Assembly (NCBI RefSeq): GCF_027744825.2
Contig: NC_071349.1
Location: 20,797,001-20,861,000, forward strand
Length of the DNA stretch: 64,000 bases
Direction: 5' to 3'
Source: Synchiropus splendidus
Lineage: Eukaryota; Chordata; Actinopteri; Syngnathiformes; Callionymidae
In this document: positions 51,401 through 64,000 of the stretch, in pieces
Layout: each line of letters starts with the position of its first letter
Numbering within the stretch: position 1 is the stretch's first letter
Made by a program: the position numbers and the translations under genes
The notes under the pieces: generated by a model
What the model saw: the letters and a program-made list of their open reading frames with translations, nothing else
Told to the model about the DNA's origin: nothing
Database searches by the model: none

Positions 51401-54400
51401 CAGGAGACAGCTGTCAGTCCTGAGCGGCGGCGGCGGCGGCGCCTCCACCTTCCTCGCCGTCACCTGATGCGGCGGTCCTGGCAGCCCACGGCGGCGTACT
51501 TGCGGGTGGCCTCCACGTCCATGTCGTAGAGCGTGGTCTTCCTCACCACGTGATGCGTGCGGGTGAAGTGAAGCGCGTCGGCGGACTGAGGAGCAGGAGG
51601 GGGAGGGGCTTGAGTGAGGGACGGCTGGGCGACACACGCGCACGTGCACGCACCTGCTGGGCCGAGCGGAAGTACACGCTCTTGTCCGCCCCGCAGCTGA
51701 TCATCCTGGTGTGGCCCTCGTGAGCTGGGGGTCAGAGGTCAGAGATGAGACTGGCCACAGGTGCCGTGACACGGCGAGCGCAGAGGTCACACGGTCACGG
51801 ACCAGCAAACCTGACAGCGGTGATGGAGGACGAGTGTTCGTCCAGAGTCTGCAGCAGGCTGTAGTCGGCCGAGGCGTCCAGAACGTGGATCAGGCGGTCG
51901 CGGCTCGCAGTGGCCAGCAGCCGCAGACCTGCGGGCGAGGCGCGCGTGAGCGTGTGCTGCGGAGGGTGGCGGGGAGTGGGGGGGCCTGACCTGTGTCGGG
52001 CTGGGAGAACTCCAGACACAGGAGCTCAGAGTCGTGCGCCTGGACGTTGAGGATCTCCTCCAGAGAGTCCAGACTGTGGATCCTGAAGAGCACTCAGTGA
52101 GCGGCGCCGAGACACACAGGCAGCAGAGGTCCTGACCTGAGGACGCCGCCGCGGTCGCCCGAGGCCAGGTGCCGCCCGTCAGGACTGACTCTCAGGGTCC
52201 TGACCCCGGAGCGGCCCTGCTCGCCCTGAAGAGCCTCCGCCGCCGAGCCGCCAGGCGCCAGCTCCGGCTCCACCAGGCTGGACGTGCTGTCGTCCACGTA
52301 GATGACCCAGCGGAGGTCCTGCGAGGTCAGGGGGTCAGGGCTCAGGGGGTGAGGGGGCGGGAGTGCGCCTACCTGGCTCAGGATGTTCCTGTGCAGGGCG
52401 CCGCTGTTGTCCAGGCTCCACAGTCGGATGGTGCTGTCGGAGGAGCAGGTCAGGAAGCCGGCGGCGGCTCCGCCCTCAGGACACACCTGCAGCGGAGCGT
52501 CGTCATCAGAGCGAGGTCACGGGCCGGCCGGCGGCCGGCGAGGCTCACCTCCACGCTCCACACGCAGGACGAGTGGTAGAGGGCGGAGTACAGCTTCCCG
52601 GCGCGGCGGGAGGTGCCCAGCTCCCGCAGGTCCCACACGTACACGCTGTGATCGTCGTAAACGCAGGAGAGCCAGCGGTTGGCGGGGTCGTAGGTCAGCG
52701 CCAGCGTGTCCGGGAAGCGAGCGTCGGGCCGGCAGGAGAAGAGCTGACTGTAGAGAGCAGGAGAGAGAGAGAGAGAGAGCGGGGTCTGAGCTGTGGGCCG
52801 GCGCCGCTCCCGCCACGTTACCTGGCCTCCGTGAAGCCGCCCACGTCGGCGCCCAGGTGATGTGGGCGGGGCAAGGTGCACAGGAAGTGCAGGTCGACGG
52901 GACTGAAGGCTCGAACCGTCCCGTCAGAACAGCCGCAGAAGATGAAGTCGTCTGTGACGCACAGGCAGGTGGCCTGACGCACCTGGGCACAAGCACACGG
53001 GCGTCAGCGAGCGGCGGCGGCGAGAGGCGGAGGAGACGGGGAGCGGGCCGGGCCAGACGGCCCGCTCAGTCACGTGTCAAAGACGCGAGTGGCGACACTT
53101 ACAGGCGCCGAGTCAGCGTTCTGCGCCGGAGGCAGCGAGGAAACAAGACTTGCAGGTTAGAAGACGCGAGCCTCACCACGCCGCCTCCTTCCACTCACCC
53201 GCAGCTCCACCCACTTGTCCAGCAGGCGGCGCTCGTTGAACTCGCACAGCAGCCCGGACGACGTGATGCAGAAGGTGGAGGCCGCCAGTCGGCCACGCCC
53301 ACACGCCACGTCGCTGAAGAAGTTGTTTCTCAGTTCGCCCAGGAGACCCGAGCGGCCGAGGAGGGGCACCGTGGCGTTGACCTGCCGAGGTCACATGGTC
53401 AGCGAGGCACACGCAGGAGCCGGCCGGCCGGGCGAACCTTGGAGGTCTTGCTGTGGTCCAGGTACCAGAACTTGACATGGCGGTTGCCGGCGGTGACGAA
53501 GTAGGAGCTGTCGTCGGAGAAGGACACGGCGGTCACCTTGCTGGACACCTTGTTGGCGGCCACCACCACGTTTTTCTGCCGAGACACGCGTCCGTCATGA
53601 GCCCGCCCCACCTGACGCGGCCGACCCGCTGACCCGGTACCTTCCAGTTCCAGACGTTGACCATCATGTCGTGCTGGTAGCCCACGCTGACGACGTACTT
53701 GCCGTTGGGCGAGAAGGCCACGCAGGAGACGCCGTACTTGTGCTCCTGCAGCTCGGCCACCTGCGTGCGCGCCGACACCTCCCACACTCGCACCGCCGGC
53801 ATGTGACCGCTCTGTGGGGCGGGAGCAGGTCAGTCGGCCGCCCGCCAGCCCGGCGCTCCGCCCCACACTCACCTCTCCCGTGACCACATACTTGCTGTCG
53901 GGCGAGAACGCCAAGGTGGTGATGGCCTTCCTGCGGCGCAGAGCCAAAAGGGTTACCACGGCGCCCGCCAGAAGGGAGCGCTGTTAAGCGCCGTTACCTG
54001 GAGCAGTTGAAGATGTAGCTCTGTTTATTCCTGCGAGGGTTCAGCAGCACCACCACACACCTGCAGCCACAGCCATGACAGGTCAGCTCATCTGTCCCCG
54101 CCACCACACGCACCACAGCCTCCGTCTGGTTCAGGGGCGACGGACAGGGAGCAGGCCTGGTGCGTGCGCGTGTGACATCACGACCATGGTCTCTGACCCA
54201 CTTCCAGGCCCCCGGCTGGAGAATGACCCAAGGTCTTCGGCCAATCGGCAGCGGCTGTGGGGGCGGAGCCAGCCGCTGCCGATTGGATGAAGCGCCAGGA
54301 AGAGGACCCGGTGACTTGCCTCCTCACATTCCAGTCATAGCTCGAAGATGAGAGTCGTCCAGGGACGCCGAGACACACACACGCAGGTTGGTATTCCTGA

Positions 54401-55011
54401 CATTGTCAGGACATCCAGACCTGAGCCAGGACCAGACGGCCCCCCAAACCCCGCCCTCCCGTTCTTACCCGGCCGGGTACGCCAGCAGTCCGGTCTGAGG
54501 GTCACAAGCCAGGGCCCGGTTCCCTGGAGCCGTGATGCCCAGGACCTTCTCCAGGGTGACCTGCCGGAGACAGAGGTCAGAGGTCATACACAGAACAGCT
54601 GACCAGACGCACGCGGGCGGCACCCAGGTCACATCACCCTTCCCCCGCCCCCAACCGAGGCTTGGATTGCTCAAGTCCAGTTCCACTCGTCCGCTGACTC
54701 GAGTTCACACAGACAACACAAGGCTCCGAACAAAGATCCTTCTCTGGTTTCCATGACAACAGTGGCCTGCCAATCAGCAAGGTCACATGCAGATCCATCT
54801 CCAAGTCTCCAGCTCCAGGACCCGACGCCAGCCAGCCACGTGTCAACAAGGCATCCGAGTCTCTCCGGTGGAACTGGAAAGACCTGAGAGTGTTTGAGCA
54901 TCTCTGCAAACATTTGCCGAGTCACAACCCGAACTGTGGATCTCAACGAGTCCGACCAGTCACTGAGGTGTCTGTCACGTGACGATCCGGCCGGGACAAC
55001 GGCGGCCCCTG

Positions 55012-55042
<31 letters not shown>

Positions 55043-55585
55043 GGCCAGTCTTTACGCACATCTATCCTCGTGAGGACCGACTGCGCCTCTGTCGTGTCAG
55101 TCCGTTGTGTAACACGCGTTTCTGAATTCAATGACACCGGATCCCAAGCGCTGGTTCCCTCTGACATCCGGGTTCCTCTCCATCACGTGACATGCACATT
55201 CAAACCACGACAACCTCCTTGTGGGGGCCTTTAGCCGGACCCCACCGGCTCAAACTTCCTGATAACCGGCTTCCAGTCCTGGCTGGGGAAAGGGTGACGG
55301 CCTGGAGAACAGGTCCTCACAAGTATAGAGAGCGAGTGTGTGTGCGCGCGCGCGGATGTTTTGAAGCGCTGAGCCCACACTCGCCTCTGCCAGCACCGGA
55401 ACTCGAAGCCCGGAGGCGTTTCACAATAAGAGCTTCCCGTCACGTCACATCAAGCGGCACCGTCTCACCTTCTGTCCGAGCCCATCTCGGCTCCGGGCCG
55501 CGCTGCTCCGCCGCAGCTTGATGGACGGCGAGCGCAGCAGGTTCTTGATGCGGCTGCGGATGGTCCCGGTGGCGTCCGCGCTCAT
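48427..55585 (-). CDS. mapkbp1: MAPK-binding protein 1 (MAPKBP1)
   Basis: WD40 scaffold that binds JNK; human mutations cause a nephronophthisis-type kidney disease. The start at 55585 gives [20 protein letters not shown] and [20 protein letters not shown]40 exons follow: [175 protein letters not shown] and [20 protein letters not shown]. The C-terminal half is low-complexity, then a conserved helical end ([39 protein letters not shown]) stopping at 48427. The N-terminal sequence distinguishes it from WDR62. No break seen; boundaries of C-terminal exons are less certain. Confidence 0.92.
50963..51105 (+). repeat. Dispersed GGGGACC-type element, copy G
   Basis: Copy inside a mapkbp1 intron, preceded by a CA run. 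It carries CTTGTGGGGACCTCTCGCGG, CTTCCCCCGGCCTCTCCCTC and AACACATGGCTCACCTGAAG. Confidence 0.6.
55195..55345 (-). repeat. Dispersed GGGGACC-type element, copy H
   Basis: Reverse copy in mapkbp1 intron 1. It carries GATAACCGGCTTCCAGTCCT, GGCTGGGGAAAGGGTGACGG and GGTCCTCACAAGTATAGAGA, and runs into a GT/GC repeat. Confidence 0.55.
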
Positions 55586-56619
55586 GGCGCCGCGCTCTCC
55601 GCGTTAGCTTGGCCGCTGCTAGCCGCCGCTCAGCGCCTCGGCTGCAGTCATGCGGCCTGAACCACGCTCCGCCTGTGGACTGTGGCTCCGGACCGACTCT
55701 GTCTCCGCATCTTATTGTGGCGCGGCACCGGACCAGCAGGCGCCCGCAGCTGCGCCTCGCTCGCTCTCCCACCCGCAAGTGCAGACCCGGAAGTGGGCGG
55801 CGCTAAAGAGACGCGACGGCACTTCTTCTTCCCGAGATGCCGCTTGCGTTCATCCCGCGGGGAGAGGTTTATTGGTCAACGGCCGATGTTTTAAGCGCCT
55901 TTTCCTTCGTCCCTTCCTCTCTTTTTTGCTCCAGTTCCTTCTCTTCTCCTCCGTGTGTTTTCTGCTGACGTCAGTGTCTCTCGCTCAGGCGCAGATGACG
56001 TCAGAAAGAGAGATTTCTGCTCAAAGAAGAAACAGAACAGTCTTGAAATCGCAGCCTCCGTGACGCTTCACGTCAGATTTGCGCGTTGTTCACACAATTG
56101 CTACCGTCGTGTTCAGTGATCTCTGATGAACGGACCGAACCTTGAGCTGTTATCGTCATTATTCTTATTAATAATAATAATCATCATGATTATATCGACA
56201 GCAAAAATCATCACAACAACGACGATGACAATAACACACAAGCAACTTCCGGATCCGTCGCTGTGGGACCGGAAACGCGCCGCTGCAGCTGGACGGGAAG
56301 CTGCTGGCGGAAGAAGCGAATCACCGACCTTTCAACATAAACGTCCAGACAAACTCATCGATGTGTTCGAGGGCAAAAGTCACGCGGCACACAACAGATG
56401 ATGTTTTGCTAACAAACCAATGAGGTGGGAAGTGACCTCGCCGTCGAATGAGCCGAAGGAGTTTGCTCCGGGAAACGAACGTGAGCGGCCAATCAGCTTT
56501 TACTCTGAAGTCCCAGACATGGCCCACCGTTCGAGTCCGTCTCCAGCGTCGACGTCGCATCCCCCGAAGCCTCCGCCAGCGGTTCCAGTCGAGTGGATCG
56601 GGCTCCAGAGCGGCGCGTC
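55586..56619. other. Divergent intergenic region mapkbp1/slc66a3
   Basis: About 1.03 kb between the two start codons. The mapkbp1 side (55586-55800) is CpG-rich promoter-like sequence. An AT-rich ATA/ATAAT stretch lies near 56150-56240. Open frames before 56620 do not resemble SLC66A3 and are not adopted. Confidence 0.55.
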
Positions 56620-57677
56620 ATGCCGGCGGACATGTTGCTCCACGCCGCCCACCTCAGCACCCTGGTGGCGTGCGCGGTGCTGAAGCTCCCGCAGATCCTG
56701 GTGCTGGTGCGAGCCCGGTCCAGCTGCGGGCTCAGCCTGCACAGCCTGCTGCTGGAGCTGGCCGGGTGAGTGGCATCAAACGCCAGCCACGGGGGTCACG
56801 TGATCCCCATGGCTGGTGTTTGCCTGGTGTGATTGAGTGCTGGAGCCGCTATGTCAATCACGCGCAAGGATGAGCCGCCGCGGGCGGTGGATGTTCTGTC
56901 TCTGGGGCAGCGGTGACCCCTGACCTGCGGGTCGTCGGGCCGCGCTCATCTGCAGCGCCACCTGGGTGCGGCTTCCAGTTGCAGCAGAACGCTGACTCGG
57001 GCGCCTCTGTGCTTCGCAGCTTCGTTGTGTTCATGACGTACCAGGTCTACTACGACTACCCCCCCCCGACCTACCTGGAGTACCCCATCCTCATCGCCCA
57101 AGGTGAGCCTCCGCCGCCGCTCCAGGGAGCCCACCGAGCCCAGAGTCTCTGCTGTTCCCGCAGACGCCGTCATGCTGCTCCTGATCCTCCACTACAACCA
57201 GCAGCGCAGCCACGCCCTGCTCTACGCCCTGCTGTATCCTTCCTGCCCCGCCGCCGCCGCCGCCACCACCGCAGCCTCCTTGACTCCTCCTCAGGTTCGT
57301 CGGAGGCTGGCGGCTCGTCACCGTGCACAAATGGATGGTAGACCTGGCCATGGTGGGGCGCCCTGAAGGCTCGACAGGAAGTGATGCGGCGCCACTGACG
57401 TGCGCTCTCTCTCCTCAGAGCCTGTGCACGGTCATCAGCGCGGCCAGTAAGTTCGCCCAGCTCCAGTGTCTGTGGAGGTCCAAGGACGCCGGGCAGGTGA
57501 GCGCCCTCAGCTGGCTGCTGGCCGTCTACACCTGCGCAGGTAATCTCATTTCTTGCCTCCCGCCGGTTCCGAGTCTGGGGGCGCACTAACTGGACTTGCT
57601 TTCCCTCAGCTCGGATCTACACCACCGCGGTGACGACTGGGGACGTGCAGGGTGAGTGACCCGGACCCTCGCTGACA

Positions 57678-57710
<33 letters not shown>

Positions 57711-57844
57711 CAGCCTCTAACCCGCGCTGTCCTTGGCCAGTTCTGGTGCGCTTCATGGTGACCACCTCGCTCAACGCCTGGGTGCTGCTCACCGTCCTGC
57801 ACTACCAGAAGCGCGGCGGGGGCGGAGCCAAGAAGCAAGACTGA
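56620..57844 (+). CDS. slc66a3: SLC66A3 (PQ-loop repeat-containing protein 3)
   Basis: Seven-helix PQ-loop family membrane protein of unknown substrate. The start at 56620 gives MPADMLLHAAHLSTLVACAV, then the first PQ loop LKLPQILVLVRARSSCGLSL. Later exons give SFVVFMTYQVYYDYPPPTYL, EYPILIAQDAVMLLLILHYN, GWRLVTVHKWMVDLAM, the second PQ-loop region SAASKFAQLQCLWRSKDAGQ with VSALSWLLAVYTCA, ARIYTTAVTTGDVQ, and the last helix VLVRFMVTTSLNAWVLLTVL. It ends AKKQD. ATG at 56632 is an alternative start that would fit the family length equally well. Exon order and length (about 200 residues) match, and the neighbour rock2 matches human 2p25. Confidence 0.93.
57675..57711. repeat. (AC)n(AG)n microsatellite in the last slc66a3 intron
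   Basis: AC run followed by AG run, lying between two exons only about 90 bp apart. Confidence 0.9.
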
Positions 57845-58011
57845 GAGCAGCGGACGGCGCTGAGGGAGCGGCGCTGAGGGAGCGGCGCAGACGTGCCTCC
57901 CGGGGGTGACCTCGGCTGAGAACATTCCAGTGGCCACCACAACGCGTTTACATTGCCGCGTGAAACTCCTCCTCAGGGTCCAGACTGAATTTCTTATCAG
58001 AACCTTTTCTA

Positions 58012-58017
58012 AATAAA
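58012..58017 (+). terminator. Poly(A) signal, slc66a3
   Basis: AATAAA 168 bp after the slc66a3 stop. Confidence 0.75.
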
Positions 58018-58089
58018 AGACGTGCTGTTGAGACCAGCCCCTCACCCCAGCAGAAGCACAGGCCCGGAGGCCGACGGCACATCCACGTC

Positions 58090-58095
58090 TTTATT
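58090..58095 (-). terminator. Poly(A) signal, rock2
   Basis: AATAAA on the minus strand, about 690 bp after the rock2 stop. Confidence 0.65.
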
Positions 58096-58782
58096 GTCCA
58101 AGTGGTTAGGATCATTACAAACATGCAAACCCTTCGGTACAAAGTTTAAAATCTATGCTGTGTGTAGTTTCGGGTATAAAACATGCGTCTTGGTTAAAGG
58201 AGGCCACTGGGCAGACACACACACACACACAGTCCACGGGCTCATGTCAACAGAAGAACATCACACCAAACGCTGGAGCAAAAAGAAACGGTGAGCGCCT
58301 CCACTGGAGCGCAGCTGCTGGGTCCAGGGAGGTGGCGGAGCTTCAGCCCCGCGTCTTGACCGGCCCTGCAGCGTCTCTGCCTCCTGGCCAGTCCTGACGG
58401 CGAGGCTTGAGGTGAAACATCCATCAGAGTGAGACGCCGCCGCCGCGTCCTTAACTGGGGAGGAGAGATGCGCACAGTCAGACGTGACACGTGGAGGCGG
58501 CGTGGAGCACCGCTGTGGGTCTCGGCACAGCAATGGACGGCACCTGGATCCAAGACCTCCGGGAATAAAGCCAGGACCTGCAGTGACCGACCCCCCCCGC
58601 CCCCCCTTCACCACGTGCACCCCTAACCTCCTAAATGAGCAACCTACGCAGGAGGAAGTCAGTCGTTCACCAGGTAGAACCTGGACAAAGAGAGAAGGAG
58701 ACGGGTCACCGGGGTCCCGGCCGTGGGGGCGAGCGTCGGCACAGGGGAACCAATGAGAGCAGAGGAGCCCGGGCAGCGCGAG

Positions 58783-64000
<5,218 letters not shown>

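Larger units (their letters stand above)
57845..58782. other. Convergent 3' UTRs of slc66a3 and rock2
   Basis: Holds slc66a3 AATAAA (58012-58017) and rock2 minus-strand AATAAA (58095-58090), only about 75 bp apart, so the 3' ends nearly meet. A short AC run is at 58216-58231. The rest is probably the rock2 3' UTR. Confidence 0.6.

Noticed and set aside
48427..55585. WDR62 rather than MAPKBP1
   Set aside because: The [17 protein letters not shown] start and the [19 protein letters not shown] block match MAPKBP1.
56420..56683. Plus-strand frame running into slc66a3 exon 1
   Set aside because: It reads the exon in the wrong frame; the PQ-loop protein starts at 56620.

Overview
The window is vertebrate nuclear DNA from a teleost with a compact, GC-rich genome. 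Exons have GT/AG boundaries, introns are often only about 70-200 bp, CA/GT microsatellites are dense, and every recognised protein is a vertebrate ortholog. A pufferfish-like genome is a reasonable guess, but I cannot name the species. Coordinates given for protein genes run from start codon to stop codon and include introns. Identities rest on protein similarity recalled from the families, not on a search.

Layout, left to right: mdga2 5' end (-, 1-5132); chp1 (-, 6750-8379); lgmn (-, 9328-12190); pcnx1 (-, 13248-22937); med6 (-, 23685-26007); two unassigned candidate exons (-, about 26254-26733); ttc9 (+, 27476-28655); lgals3 (+, 29868-31374); fbxo34 (+, 33583-34905); jmjd7 (-, 35241-36883); tbpl2 (+, 37331-38784); atg14 (+, 40016-42389); a secreted coiled-coil/C1q protein (+, 42723-48161); mapkbp1 (-, 48427-55585); slc66a3 (+, 56620-57844); rock2 3' part (-, 58783-64000). 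Arrangements include head-to-head pairs (med6/ttc9, jmjd7/tbpl2, mapkbp1/slc66a3) and tail-to-tail pairs (fbxo34/jmjd7, C1q/mapkbp1, slc66a3/rock2).

The gene set merges neighbourhoods that are separate in human: 14q (MDGA2, LGMN, PCNX1-TTC9-MED6, LGALS3-FBXO34-ATG14-TBPL2), 15q15 (CHP1, JMJD7, MAPKBP1) and 2p25 (SLC66A3-ROCK2). The genes do not form one pathway. They are ordinary cellular genes: synaptic adhesion, an EF-hand cofactor, a lysosomal protease, Mediator, a TBP paralog, autophagy, JNK signalling and Rho kinase.

The least ordinary material is as follows. The C1q gene has a long array of small, symmetric phase 1-1 coiled-coil exons, a roughly 720-bp GAT-type repeat in an early intron, and a roughly 830-bp nested fold-back element in the intron that splits the C1q domain. 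A repeat family carrying a perfect CRE (TGACGTCA) lies upstream of atg14 and again in the C1q gene. lgals3 carries a near-identical 54-bp coding minisatellite. Microsatellites sit directly on pcnx1 splice sites. A short GGGGACC-type element is dispersed at least seven times. I saw no CRISPR array, tRNA, rRNA or autonomous transposase gene.
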